Assembly: GCA_040772045.1 (NCBI GenBank)
Contig: JAXGYV010000007.1
Location: 1 to 64,000, forward strand
DNA: 64,000 nucleotides
Direction: 5' to 3'
DNA from: JAXGYV01 sp040772045
Lineage (GTDB): Bacteria; Actinomycetota; Thermoleophilia; UBA2241
This document shows, piece by piece, positions 18,267 through 26,940 of this stretch. A model generated the notes under the pieces. It did not search any database and had not been told where the DNA came from. It saw nothing but the letters and a program-made list of their open reading frames with translations. Both the position numbers and the translations under genes were made by a program. Position 1 is the stretch's first letter, and the number at the start of each line of letters is the position of its first letter.

Positions 18267-18488
18267 TCACGCTCTCTTTGGTGGGACGGGGTCCAGACCG
18301 CCGTCGCTGAGGGGATTACACCGCAGGACACGCCAGCAGGCCAGCAGCACGCCGCGACCAGCACCGTGAATGCGGATGGCCTCGATGGCATACTGCGAGC
18401 AGCTCGGGTAGTACTTGCAGCGTGCGGCGAACAGCGGCGAGATGAAGTGCTGATAGAACCGTATGGGGGCGATCAGGAGGTTACGCAC
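18267..18488 (-). CDS. yidD: Membrane protein insertion efficiency factor YidD
   Basis: This 73-residue YidD protein has the characteristic FYQHFISPLFAARCKYYPSC motif followed by SQYAIEAIRIHGAGRG and CNPLSDGGLDPVP. YidD assists YidC-dependent insertion at the inner membrane. GTG at 18488 starts inside the 3' end of rnpA (8-base overlap), the usual arrangement in this operon; a longer frame upstream is an rnpA shadow. Confidence 0.93.
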   Translation of the reverse strand: MRNLLIAPIRFYQHFISPLFAARCKYYPSCSQYAIEAIRIHGAGRGVLLACWRVLRCNPLSDGGLDPVPPKRA

Positions 18489-18870
18489 CGTTTGGCTCCT
18501 CTCCGAGGAGCGACGACCGCCGAAACAACTCGATGACGGCTTCCTGGACGATGCCTTTTTCGCCTTTCTCTTGCCGCTCGACGAGGTCCGCCAACGGCGG
18601 ACGGGCAATCAACACGTAGTCGTAATCCTGCGCGACGAAGGTCTCCACGCTGGAGAACGCCTCGCGCAGCAACCTCTTGACGCGGTTGCGTAGCACAGCG
18701 CCACCGATCTTCTTCGAGACCGAGAGGCCGAGCCGCGGGCCTGACTCGATCGTCCCCGGCAGACGCTGAAAATAGTGAAGGACGAGGTGCCGCGACGCGG
18801 TGGAGCTGCCCTGGCGGTAGATCCGTTGGAACTCGCTTGACCGCGACAGCCGCGCGCGCTTGCGGACCAT
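18481..18870 (-). CDS. rnpA: Ribonuclease P protein component
   Basis: This 129-residue basic protein starts with RARLSRSSEFQRIYRQGSST and carries the RnpA signature of conserved basic residues in LGLSVSKKIGGAVLRNRVKR followed by LLREAF. It binds the RNase P RNA and helps it process tRNA 5' ends. It lies between rpmH and yidD as in most bacteria and overlaps yidD. Confidence 0.95.
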   Translation of the reverse strand: MVRKRARLSRSSEFQRIYRQGSSTASRHLVLHYFQRLPGTIESGPRLGLSVSKKIGGAVLRNRVKRLLREAFSSVETFVAQDYDYVLIARPPLADLVERQEKGEKGIVQEAVIELFRRSSLLGEEPNGA

Positions 18871-18881
18871 ACGACCCGGGC

Positions 18882-19016
18882 CTAGGCGCTGAGGCGCTTG
18901 CGCCCTTTCTCTCTGCGCCGCTTGATCACCGCGCGACCCGCCCGCGTGCTCATACGCTTACGGAATCCGTGCGTCTTGGCACGTTTGCGCGTGTTCGGCT
19001 GATAGGTCCTCTTCAC
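18882..19016 (-). CDS. rpmH: Ribosomal protein bL34
   Basis: This 44-residue basic protein, KRTYQPNTRKRAKTHGFRKR then MSTRAGRAVIKRRREKGRKR, is a full-length bL34 of the large ribosomal subunit. The start is GTG at 19016. It is the first gene of the rpmH-rnpA-yidD-yidC-jag cluster. In many bacteria dnaA and oriC lie just upstream; here the neighbour is a divergent DUF4388 gene. Confidence 0.96.
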   Translation of the reverse strand: MKRTYQPNTRKRAKTHGFRKRMSTRAGRAVIKRRREKGRKRLSA

Positions 19017-19178
19017 AGCGTCCTCGCTCGCTTGGCAGTGTTCAGAAGCGGAAGTATAGCTGCGGGCTGGAAAGGTGGTCAATCTCCATGGCACAGTCGG
19101 CCCGCGCCGCCTTCGAAGACTACACCTCTTCCAGAGAGCACTCAGTCTTCCGGAACGACTGCCGATAGTCCTCTCAGG

Positions 19179-19928
19179 ATGCTGCTGCAGGGCTTCATAC
19201 GACGGTTCAGCCTGGCGGCCGTGCTTCAGTTCCTCGCACAGGTCGAATCCACCGGCGTGCTCGAGGTACGGGATTTCGAGGAGTACGGCTTCATCTACCT
19301 GGTTGGTGGCCGAGTGGAAGCCATTTCCCTCCCGATAACCGACGAGAAGCTCGGAACCCGTCTGGTTCGGGCTGGCCTGCTCACTTCGGAACAACTCTCT
19401 GAGATGCTGCTCGAGGACGCCGCCATGACCAAGGAGGAGCGGAGACGCGCCCCGCTAGGCCAGCGGCTCGTGGCACGCGGGTACACGGACGAACAAGCCA
19501 TCCACGACATCATGGCGCGGCAGACGCTCGACCAGGTTTTCGAGCTCGCTCACTGGCAGAACGGGGTCTTCCTTTACGAGGAGCCCGAGGAGATGCCGGC
19601 TTTCTCCGTGAAGTTGCAGGGTAACGTCCAGGAGCTGCTCCTGGACGCGTGCCGGCGTATCGACGAGGGAGAGCGGGCGCGCAAATCGAGCCGCATCGTG
19701 ATGGACGAGATCTGCTACGCCTGCCCAACGGCGTACACCTGTACGCCAGAGATCCGCAGACGGTACCGCAAGCCCGACATCTGTCTCTGGCGCAACCTGG
19801 CCGCTGTACGAGACGAAGAGTACGAGCAGGTACGCGACGCACGCCATCTCTATCGGTCACGGGAGTCCGACGTGCGACCGTCCCTGGATACCCTGATCGA
19901 CGCGGCCGTGCCCTACACCAAGTCCTGA
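19179..19928 (+). CDS. DUF4388-domain protein with Cys cluster
   Basis: This 249-residue protein begins LLQGFIRRFSLAAVLQFLAQ, then VESTGVLEV and GFIYLVGGRVEAISL, which is the DUF4388 (PatA N-terminal-like) pattern found in bacterial signalling proteins. A middle helical region (RLVRAGLLTSEQLSEMLLED) resembles GspE/PilB N-terminal modules. The C-terminal part has four Cys in CYAC-x5-C-x13-C (about residues 187-210), a possible metal site. It is probably a cytoplasmic signalling or polarity factor; the partner is unknown. ATG at 19179 fits the domain boundary although no strong Shine-Dalgarno is seen. It is divergent from rpmH. Confidence 0.72.
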   Translation: MLLQGFIRRFSLAAVLQFLAQVESTGVLEVRDFEEYGFIYLVGGRVEAISLPITDEKLGTRLVRAGLLTSEQLSEMLLEDAAMTKEERRRAPLGQRLVARGYTDEQAIHDIMARQTLDQVFELAHWQNGVFLYEEPEEMPAFSVKLQGNVQELLLDACRRIDEGERARKSSRIVMDEICYACPTAYTCTPEIRRRYRKPDICLWRNLAAVRDEEYEQVRDARHLYRSRESDVRPSLDTLIDAAVPYTKS

Positions 19929-20038
19929 CCGCCACCGGTCGGGAGGCCAGCCGTTCAGCGGTCGTCAGCGCCACACCTCGACGGCGCCCGCCGACTCCCC
20001 CTGGTGCCACACGGGGCCCAAGCAGGTATGGTTGCGGC

Positions 20039-21022
20039 ATGCGATCGCGCAACGGACAGGGGAGAGAGATTCAGCCGCCGAGCTCGGCGGCGGAGCGCGT
20101 GCGCCGCAATCCGGTCACCGGCACCGTCACCGTGATCGCCCCCGAGCGACGCCATCGTCCCGGCGCCGGGGCACGCGCCGAGGAGCGGGCGCCGACGTGC
20201 CCCTTCTGCGCGGGGCACGAGGCACTCACCCCGCCCGAGCTCGACGCCTTCCGCGTGGCCGGCAGCGCCGCCGACGGCCCCGGATGGCAGGTCCGCGTGG
20301 TGCCCAACAAGTACCCCGCCATCCCAGGCGGCCACGAAGTCATCGTTCATTCGCCAGACCACGAGCGGGACCTCGAAGAGCTGCCGCCAGACGCGGCCGC
20401 CGCCGTGCTCCGCATGTACCAGCGGCGCATCGAGTACCACCTGCGCGCCGGCGCGCGCGCCGTGACCATCATCTGCAATCACGGCGCATCCGCCGGCGCC
20501 TCTCTCGACCACCCCCATTCGCAAGTCTTCGCGCTGCCCCTGGTGCCCCCACAACTTCTCGAGGAGCTCAGGAACGTCGAGCACCATCGCCGTCACCGCG
20601 ACGCGTGCCTCGTCTGCGCGGAGGCCGAACAGGCAATCGCGGCCGGCCGCCAGGTCTTCTCCGATACCCTGGTGGCATGGGTTCCCCTGGCGCCCCGGTG
20701 GCCCTTCGAGACCTGGCTTGCTCCGTCGTCTCACGAGGCGGATCTCCGCGCCGCGGATCCCGCCCACGTGGCCGCGGCGCTGCAACGGCTCCTCGTGGCA
20801 GTCGATCGCGCTACCGGCGCCGCTCCACGGAACTTCTGGCTGCACACGGCGCCGGCGGGCGCGCACAGCACGTTCCACTGGCACATCGAAGTCGCGCCGC
20901 GTACGTCCACGGCCGCCGGCTTCGAGTTCTCCACGGGCATGACTATCGTCGACGTGCGGCCGGAAGAGGCCGCGCACCGCCTGCGCGCAGCGCTCCCGCC
21001 CACGCGCGATCAGCGCCGCTGA
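20039..21022 (+). CDS. galT: Galactose-1-phosphate uridylyltransferase-like protein (HIT superfamily)
   Basis: This 327-residue protein opens with RRNPVTGTVTVIAPERRHRP and a CPFC zinc pair (about residue 45), then GGHEVIVHSPDHERDLEEL and the catalytic HxHxQ-type segment LDHPHSQVFALP. A second zinc pair (CLVC) and HWHIEVAPR follow. This is the order in GalT, which transfers UMP between UDP-glucose and galactose 1-phosphate; close relatives include ADP-glucose-type adenylyltransferases, so the exact substrate is uncertain. No gal genes are adjacent. Its 3' end overlaps the convergent rlmN gene by 13 bases. Confidence 0.83.
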   Translation: MRSRNGQGREIQPPSSAAERVRRNPVTGTVTVIAPERRHRPGAGARAEERAPTCPFCAGHEALTPPELDAFRVAGSAADGPGWQVRVVPNKYPAIPGGHEVIVHSPDHERDLEELPPDAAAAVLRMYQRRIEYHLRAGARAVTIICNHGASAGASLDHPHSQVFALPLVPPQLLEELRNVEHHRRHRDACLVCAEAEQAIAAGRQVFSDTLVAWVPLAPRWPFETWLAPSSHEADLRAADPAHVAAALQRLLVAVDRATGAAPRNFWLHTAPAGAHSTFHWHIEVAPRTSTAAGFEFSTGMTIVDVRPEEAAHRLRAALPPTRDQRR

Positions 21023-22029
21023 CGAAGGGCGAGTTGGCCACAGGCGGCCTCCACATCGGCGCCCGGTGACCGGCGTACGGTGACCGAGACGCCCCTGCGC
21101 TCCAGATCTTCGCGGAGCGCCGCCAGACGTCTCGGCGACGGCCGCCGAAATCCGCCTCCTGTCTCGTTGAAGGCGATGAGGTTGAGGTGGTAGAGCGGCC
21201 GCCGGAGCTGCTCCGCCAGAGCGTGAACCTGCGGAGCACCGTCGTTGACCCCTTCGAGGACCACGTACTCGAACAGTAGCTTCCTCCGAGTCTGTTCCAC
21301 GTAGTGCGCGCAGGCCGCGAACAGGGTCTTCAGGGGATAGGTGCGATTCAGCGGCACGAGCCGGTCGCGAAGATCGTCGGTGGCCGCGTGCAGGCTGACC
21401 GCCAGGTTGAGCTGCAGCGGCTCGCGCGCGAACCGGTAGATACCGGGTACCACTCCGGCCGTGGACACCGAGATCGATCGCGCCGCCAGGCCAAAGCCAC
21501 GGGGATCGTTGAGCAGCCGACAGGCCAGCAGCGTCTGCTCGTAGTTCTGGAAGGGCTCGCCCATCCCCATGACCACCACGTTCGTCACCCGCTTGCCCTC
21601 CGCCCGGAGCCGGCGGGCGAAGTGCAGCACCTGATCGACCATCTCCTCGGCGGACAGATTGCGCACGAGCCCTGCCCGCCCGGAGGCACAGAAGGCGCAG
21701 CCCACGGCACAGCCAACCTGAGACGAGACGCAGACGCTCGCGCGGCCGCCCAGCCGAGTGAGCACCGCCTCGATGGGGCTGCCGTCGCTACGCGCCCGGA
21801 ACGCCGTCTTCAGCGCCGTGCCGTCGCGACTGCCCAGCGTGAGTACCTCGTCGATCTGCACGGCGTTCAGCCTCTCGCCGAGAGCTGTCCGCACAGCCTC
21901 CGGGAGCGTGGTGATCTGCCCGAAATCGGTAATTAGCTCACGCGTGAGGGCACGGTAGACTTGATCGGTCCGGTAGGACGGCGCGCCCATATCTGCCAGC
22001 GCCTTCGCCACTGTAGAATAGTCGAGCAT
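21010..22029 (-). CDS. rlmN: 23S rRNA (adenine(2503)-C(2))-methyltransferase RlmN
   Basis: This 339-residue radical SAM enzyme has the CxxxCxxC cluster motif CAVGCAFCASG (about residue 105), the GMGEPFQNY segment, the SAM-binding ISVSTAGVVPGIYRFA, and SLHAATDDLRDRLVPLNRTY. It methylates A2503 of 23S rRNA (and A37 of some tRNAs) through a mechanism that uses two cysteines. The N-terminal helical domain is complete (MLDYSTVAKALADMGAPSYR). It is a single gene, convergent with galT. Confidence 0.94.
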   Translation of the reverse strand: MLDYSTVAKALADMGAPSYRTDQVYRALTRELITDFGQITTLPEAVRTALGERLNAVQIDEVLTLGSRDGTALKTAFRARSDGSPIEAVLTRLGGRASVCVSSQVGCAVGCAFCASGRAGLVRNLSAEEMVDQVLHFARRLRAEGKRVTNVVVMGMGEPFQNYEQTLLACRLLNDPRGFGLAARSISVSTAGVVPGIYRFAREPLQLNLAVSLHAATDDLRDRLVPLNRTYPLKTLFAACAHYVEQTRRKLLFEYVVLEGVNDGAPQVHALAEQLRRPLYHLNLIAFNETGGGFRRPSPRRLAALREDLERRGVSVTVRRSPGADVEAACGQLALRQRR

Positions 22030-22135
22030 CGGCCGATTGTAGCTCCAGCGGCCACGTCCACGCGCCCGACGGGCCTAACCCGAGGAGCAGCACCATGCCG
22101 CGGACACCATCGCAGGTCAGCAAGGCGGAACTGCC

Positions 22136-22786
22136 ATGACCACAGTACAGATCGTCGGTATAGGTATCGCGGCCACCATCGTCGTGGCCCTCGTGGTATC
22201 GCTCTACATTACTCGGCGAAAGGACCGAGACATCGCCGCCGAGCGTCTCAAAGCTCCTCCCGTCACCGCCAACACGGCATCCTTCCTCGACGAACCACCG
22301 CGCGACGAGCTCGAACTGTTCGGTGCGCGGCACAGGGAGGCGGTGGTGTCTTTCCGGCCGGATACCGACTCCCCGCCACCGCCCAGCCAGCCGGCTTCCG
22401 CGGAAGCCGACCTCGCACCGGCGGGGGCAAAGGCAGTGGAAGCCGAGGCACCGCCGGCCGAGGTCGAGGCGGCGGAGGTACCACCGGTCGAGGTCGAGGC
22501 CACGGCCGCCCCGAGTGTCGACGGCGACGCGCCCCACCTCGTGCGGCTGTCGGACATCATCGTCACCACAAATGAGCAGCGCGTGGACCTCTCCGACCCG
22601 GACGTGCGCACGATGCTCAAAGATCTCGTCAAGTACGAGATCGACCTGGCCACTCACTACCGAGACATCGGCCAGAACATCGACGCCGTGCTCCAGCTCA
22701 CCGAAGCCGAACGCGTCTGCACCGCCTTGGGCATGACGTCCCACGCCAGGCTGATCAAGGAGATGATCCTCGCGCTCCAGAGCTGA
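22136..22786 (+). CDS. Hypothetical membrane-anchored protein
   Basis: This 216-residue protein is not recognised. It has one N-terminal membrane anchor (IVGIGIAATIVVALVVSLYI), a low-complexity Pro/Glu/Ala linker with repeated PPAEVEAAEVPPVEVEA-type units (about residues 80-130) and a helical C-terminal domain of about 80 residues (RTMLKDLVKYEIDLATHYRD) that resembles a TPR-like pair of helices. The C-terminal domain is predicted to face the cytoplasm. Nothing in the neighbourhood indicates a function. Confidence 0.7.
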   Translation: MTTVQIVGIGIAATIVVALVVSLYITRRKDRDIAAERLKAPPVTANTASFLDEPPRDELELFGARHREAVVSFRPDTDSPPPPSQPASAEADLAPAGAKAVEAEAPPAEVEAAEVPPVEVEATAAPSVDGDAPHLVRLSDIIVTTNEQRVDLSDPDVRTMLKDLVKYEIDLATHYRDIGQNIDAVLQLTEAERVCTALGMTSHARLIKEMILALQS

Positions 22787-22813
22787 CGCCGCCGAGCTAC
22801 CTCCGCGGCGTCT

Positions 22814-24178
22814 TCAGTTCCTCAAGCTCTGCAGAGGGGCGGGTATCCTCCCGCCGCGGGCGAGGAACGCCTCACTCCCGGCGCCGCTGACCCGCATCAC
22901 GGGAGCCTCGCCGAACAGGCCGCCCAACCGGACCCAGTCGCCCTCTCTCTTGCCCACCGCGGGGATCAGCCGAGCGCCCGTCGTCTTTTGGTTGACCATG
23001 CCGATGGCCATGACGTCGGCGATGGTCCCGGCAAGCGCGGCTCGTGAGATGTGGCCAGGCACTACGATCATGTCTAGCCCGAGCGAGCACACGGCCGTCA
23101 TGGCCTCGAGCTTCTCGATGCAGAGCGCGCCCTCGGCGGCCGCGCGCGCCATGGCGGCGTCTTCGCTCACCGGGATGAAGGCGCCAGAGAGACCTCCCGT
23201 GGAGGAGGTAGCCATGACGCCGCCCTTCTTCACGGCGTCGTTGAGCAGCGCGAGCGCCGCCGTGGAGCCGGGCGCGCCCGCGCGCTCCAGCCCCATGCTC
23301 TCCAGGATCTCGGCAATCGAATCGCCGACCTTCGGCGTAGGCGCCAGCGAGAGGTCGATGATCCCCATTTCCGCGCCGAGCTGAAGCGATGCTTCACGCG
23401 CCACCAGTTCGCCCACCCGCGTGATCTTGAACGCCGTGCGCTTGATCAGATCGGCCAGCTCGGTGAACGACGCTTGAGGGTTCGCTCGCACCACGTTGCG
23501 CACCACCCCTGGCCCGGAGATGGCGACGTTCACGCTCACCTCGGGCTCGCCGCTGCCGTGCAGTGCTCCGGCCATGAACGGATTGTCCTCGGGCACATTG
23601 CAAAAGACGACGATCTTGGCGCAGCCGATGGAGTCGCGGTCGGCGGTCCGGGCGGCGGTATCGAGGAGCACGTCGGCCATGCGGCTCACGGCATCCATAT
23701 TGATGCCGGCCCGCGTGGAGGCCACATTGACCGAGGAGCACACGGCGGCGGTGGTAGCGACGGCCTCCGGGATAGCGTTCACCAGAGCGGCATCGCCACG
23801 CGAGAAGCCCTTCTGCACCAGACACGAGAAGCCGCCGACGAAGTCGACGCCCACCGCCTCGGCGGCGGCGTCGAGAGCGTGCGCGACCTGCACGAAATCG
23901 GCGGGATCGTCGCTGGCGACCACGTCGGCGATGGGCGTCACTGCCACCCGACGATTGACGATGGGCACACCGTACTTGCGCTGGAGCGAGAGGGCGACAG
24001 GGACCAACTGCTCGGCGCGCCGCACGATCTTCTCGTAAATGCGGTGGCACACCTCGTCCACATGGCGCGCGGCGCAGTCGTTCAAAGCGATCCCCAGGGT
24101 GATGGCGCGCACATCCAGGTTCTCCCCCTGGATCATGCGTACCGTCTCGAGGATCTCTTCCGCGGTGATGAAAACCAT
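22814..24178 (-). CDS. UPF0210/DUF711 (PFL-like) family protein
   Basis: This 454-residue protein matches UPF0210 (DUF711): it starts with EEILETVRMIQGENLDVRAI, then ITLGIALNDCAARHVDEVCH, with later conserved GGFSCLVQKGFSRGDAALVN, CSSVNVASTRAGINMDAV and VFCNVPEDNPFMAGALHGSG segments. The fold is related to pyruvate formate-lyase, but no glycyl-radical site is seen and the biochemical role is unknown. It lies 9 bases downstream of a small ACT-domain gene on the same strand, a conserved pairing that suggests amino-acid-responsive regulation. Confidence 0.88.
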   Translation of the reverse strand: MVFITAEEILETVRMIQGENLDVRAITLGIALNDCAARHVDEVCHRIYEKIVRRAEQLVPVALSLQRKYGVPIVNRRVAVTPIADVVASDDPADFVQVAHALDAAAEAVGVDFVGGFSCLVQKGFSRGDAALVNAIPEAVATTAAVCSSVNVASTRAGINMDAVSRMADVLLDTAARTADRDSIGCAKIVVFCNVPEDNPFMAGALHGSGEPEVSVNVAISGPGVVRNVVRANPQASFTELADLIKRTAFKITRVGELVAREASLQLGAEMGIIDLSLAPTPKVGDSIAEILESMGLERAGAPGSTAALALLNDAVKKGGVMATSSTGGLSGAFIPVSEDAAMARAAAEGALCIEKLEAMTAVCSLGLDMIVVPGHISRAALAGTIADVMAIGMVNQKTTGARLIPAVGKREGDWVRLGGLFGEAPVMRVSGAGSEAFLARGGRIPAPLQSLRN

Positions 24179-24187
24179 GCCGGCGGC

Positions 24188-24463
24188 CTAGATGCGGTGC
24201 ATGAACTTGAAGATGTTCTCGTGCTGCACGTGAATCTGCAGCCCCATACGGTCACTGACCTGCGCGAGCGCCCGCTGCAGATCCTGGAGGGTTGCCTCCG
24301 CTTCATCGAACGATACGAACATGATCATCGTGAACATGCCGTTCGACACCGTCTGGCTGACGTCGTCGACGTTCGCGTTCTGCTCCGCGATGGCGGCGGC
24401 GATGGCGGCGAGCAAACCGTGGCGATCGGGTCCAAGGACGGTAACGATGACTGACGTGCGCAT
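24188..24463 (-). CDS. ACT-domain protein (UPF0237)
   Basis: This small protein of about 91 residues is a single ACT domain: MRTSVIVTVLGPDRHGLLAA, ANVDDVSQTVSNGMFTMIM, and a final GLQIHVQHENIFKFMHRI typical of UPF0237. ACT domains bind amino acids and regulate partner proteins; in this case the partner is probably the UPF0210 protein encoded 9 bases downstream. An in-frame ATG at 24475 would add four residues. Neither start has a clear Shine-Dalgarno. Confidence 0.87.
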   Translation of the reverse strand: MRTSVIVTVLGPDRHGLLAAIAAAIAEQNANVDDVSQTVSNGMFTMIMFVSFDEAEATLQDLQRALAQVSDRMGLQIHVQHENIFKFMHRI

Positions 24464-24583
24464 CCGGGCGTCCATGGTCGAGGTGGGCGGGAACCAGTAG
24501 GCGCTCAGTATACTAGGATGTGGTACTGCTCCGCCCGCACACGCCATCGCCCCACCGACCGCCAGCAGTGCCGCGAGGCCGTG

Positions 24584-25159
24584 ATGCCCACTGATAGCGA
24601 TCATCCTGCCGCTTCCCTCCGGGAAGCGCCCTCTCGCGTCGCCGCGTGGGACGCGGCGGTCTCCCGTCGCATCGGCGTGCACGCGCCGCACCCGCGCTGG
24701 TTCACCCTCCCCCTCTCTCTCCTCTCGCTGAGCGGCAACTACGGCTTCCTCTGGTTCGTGCTCGCCGCCGTCCCATGGCTGCGCGGAGCGCCACGGGGGG
24801 CGGCGCGGTTCGCCTACGTGGCGGGCGCGGTACTCGGGACCGAGCTCCTCACCTACGGGGTCAAGGTCCTCGTCGGCCGCCGTCGCCCGCCTGAGCTGGA
24901 GCGTGACACGCCGCGCTACATCGCCCTCCCGCGCAGCCGATCGTTTCCGTCATCGCACGCCAGCATGGGGGTCGTGGGTACAGCGACCCTCACGGCGCTC
25001 TCCCCCGCGTGGGCGGCCCCCCTTGTCGTCCTGCTCTTCGTCCTCGCGTTCAGCCGGGTATACCTGCGCGTCCACTACCTTCTCGACGTGGTCGCCGGCC
25101 TGGTCTTCGGCGCCTGCCTGGCCGTCCTGCTCTTGACGTTGGTCCCCGTCCCGCACTAG
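24584..25159 (+). CDS. PAP2-superfamily phosphatase, membrane-bound
   Basis: This 191-residue integral membrane phosphatase has about five membrane segments and the three-part PAP2 catalytic motif: KVLVGRRRP (C1), SFPSSHA (C2) and SRVYLRVHYLLDV (C3). It should dephosphorylate a lipid such as phosphatidate, phosphatidylglycerol phosphate or undecaprenyl diphosphate. ATG at 24584 follows an in-frame GTG at 24581; earlier starts would add residues overlapping the divergent ACT gene. It is an orphan gene, divergent from the ACT/UPF0210 pair and followed by ychF. Confidence 0.88.
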   Translation: MPTDSDHPAASLREAPSRVAAWDAAVSRRIGVHAPHPRWFTLPLSLLSLSGNYGFLWFVLAAVPWLRGAPRGAARFAYVAGAVLGTELLTYGVKVLVGRRRPPELERDTPRYIALPRSRSFPSSHASMGVVGTATLTALSPAWAAPLVVLLFVLAFSRVYLRVHYLLDVVAGLVFGACLAVLLLTLVPVPH

Positions 25160-25254
25160 GGGGGCGCAGCCGTTCCGCCAACCGCACTCACGTACCTGCG
25201 GTAGAATCGGCCGCCGGGCTGTCCCGGACTGCCCTCTCAGCCAAAGGAGGCGCC

Positions 25255-26364
25255 ATGAAGATCGGCATCGTGGGCCTGCCGAACGTGGGCAAGACGACGC
25301 TGTTCAACGCACTCACGCACGCCGGCGCGGCAGCCACCAGCTACGCGTATACCTCGCCCGACCCTAATGTGGGCGTGGTGCCCGTCCCCGATCAGCGCCT
25401 GTGGCAGCTCCACGAGGTGCTCCAGACACCGCGGGCCATCCCCGCGACGATCGACGTGGTCGACATCCCCGGCCTCGCCGGCGGCGCCAGCCAAGGAGAA
25501 GGGCTCGGCAACGCGTTCCTGGCCGCCATCCGCGCGGTGGATGCCGTAGTCCACGTGGTCCGTGCGTTCACGAGCGCCGATGTGGCGCACCTCCGCCCCA
25601 ACATCGACCCGCTCGCGGATGTCGAGCTCGTAGAGACCGAGCTGGTCCTCAGCGACCTCGACATCCTGGAGCGGCGAGCGGTCAAGACAGCGAAGAGCGC
25701 CCGCGCCGGCGACCGCCAGGCCCAGCGCGAGTTGGCCGTCTTGGAACCCGTCCTCGCGACGCTGCGCGCGGGCCGGCTCAGCCGCTTCGTGCCGCGCGAC
25801 AAGGGGGACGCGCACGTGTTCCGCGAGTTCGGCCTGGTGACCGAGCGGCCAGTGCTGTTCGTGCTGAACGTCGACGACGAGGCGGCCGCACTGCCACCGG
25901 GCGAGCGGCTGGCGCCCTACGCCGACTTCGTCGGCTGGGCGCGCGAGCGCGGCGACGAAGTGGTCGCGGTGGCGGCTAAGCTCGAGGCCGACCTCGGTGA
26001 GCTAGACGCGGAGGAGGCGAGGGAGTTCCGTGCCGAGCTTGGAGCGACGGCCGAGAGCGGCCTCGGCGAGCTGATCACCGCCGCCTATCGCCTGCTCGGC
26101 TACCTCACCTTCTTCACCGGCGACTTCAAGTCGAGCGAGTCGCGCGCCTGGCAGCTGGTCGCGGGGTCCACGGCGCGCGAGGCCGCGGGCCGCATCCACA
26201 GCGACATCCAGCGCGGCTTTGTGCGCGCCGAGGTAGTGCCCATCGAGGATCTCATCGCCCTGGGCTCGTTCCACGCCGCCAAAGAGAAGGGGGTACTACG
26301 GGTGGAGGGCAAGGACTACGTGGTCAAAGACGGCGACGTGCTGCACTTCCGCCACACCGCCTGA
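25255..26364 (+). CDS. ychF: Redox-regulated ATPase/GTPase YchF
   Basis: This 369-residue Obg-family P-loop protein has G1 GIVGLPNVGKTTLFNAL, G3 DIPGL, a coiled-coil insertion (about residues 140-190), and the C-terminal TGS domain (TFFTGDFKSSESRAWQLVAG to KDYVVKDGDVLHFRHTA). YchF/OLA1 proteins bind ATP and associate with ribosomes, affecting translation and stress response. A perfect AAAGGAGG Shine-Dalgarno precedes ATG 25255. It is monocistronic by context. Confidence 0.95.
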   Translation: MKIGIVGLPNVGKTTLFNALTHAGAAATSYAYTSPDPNVGVVPVPDQRLWQLHEVLQTPRAIPATIDVVDIPGLAGGASQGEGLGNAFLAAIRAVDAVVHVVRAFTSADVAHLRPNIDPLADVELVETELVLSDLDILERRAVKTAKSARAGDRQAQRELAVLEPVLATLRAGRLSRFVPRDKGDAHVFREFGLVTERPVLFVLNVDDEAAALPPGERLAPYADFVGWARERGDEVVAVAAKLEADLGELDAEEAREFRAELGATAESGLGELITAAYRLLGYLTFFTGDFKSSESRAWQLVAGSTAREAAGRIHSDIQRGFVRAEVVPIEDLIALGSFHAAKEKGVLRVEGKDYVVKDGDVLHFRHTA

Positions 26365-26376
26365 GGCACCAGGCGG

Positions 26377-26775
26377 TCACCCTTCCGGCAACGCCATTCG
26401 CCGTCGCGCGCCGCAGTAGAAGGCTACCCCAAGGCCCATGGGTATGACGCCGCCCATGAGCGCGGCGAGCACGCTGAGTCTGGTGATATGCGTACGGCTG
26501 GCGTTCGCCTCTCGCGTGGTCGAAGCGGCGAGTTCCTGCACACGCTCCGCCGCCGGACGTATTCCGGAGCCGATCAGCGGGATCGACGCTAAGGCACCGA
26601 GCGTTTGACCGGCCTCGTCCAGCGACTGGCCTGCGTAGTCCATGGTGTCGCTGAGGCTGGCGAGGGCACGTACCTCCAGAAAGCTGATCGTGCCGAGGAA
26701 TCCCCAGAAGACGAGCCAGACGACGAGGCCAAGTAAGAGCCTTGTGTTCGCGCGTGGTGGTGGCACGGCACTCAT
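26377..26775 (-). CDS. Hypothetical two-helix membrane protein
   Basis: This 132-residue protein is unrecognised. It has two membrane segments, near residues 12-35 (LLLGLVVWLVFWGFLGTISF) and 98-120 (LSVLAALMGGVIPMGLGVAF). An extracytoplasmic helical loop of about 60 residues lies between them, with heptad-like hydrophobics. The start is ATG at 26775, close to the divergent helicase gene. It may be a small envelope or sensor-associated protein, with no function visible. Confidence 0.65.
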   Translation of the reverse strand: MSAVPPPRANTRLLLGLVVWLVFWGFLGTISFLEVRALASLSDTMDYAGQSLDEAGQTLGALASIPLIGSGIRPAAERVQELAASTTREANASRTHITRLSVLAALMGGVIPMGLGVAFYCGARRRMALPEG

Positions 26776-26940
26776 GACTGTTCTTATACCACAGCCAGGC
26801 GAAGGCGAGGCGAGGCAGCATCCAGGCGGAGGGCCAGCTTCCCGAGTGGTGACGGTTTCTGGTACAGTGAGTGTGTTCTCGGTGCTGCGTAGCCTACCTG
26901 GACGCCGCCGCAGTGCCCTACTTCGCGCCCATCGACAAAT

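Noticed and set aside
19017..19178. Possible oriC next to rpmH
   Set aside because: No repeated DnaA boxes and no AT-rich unwinding region were seen in this 162-base gap.
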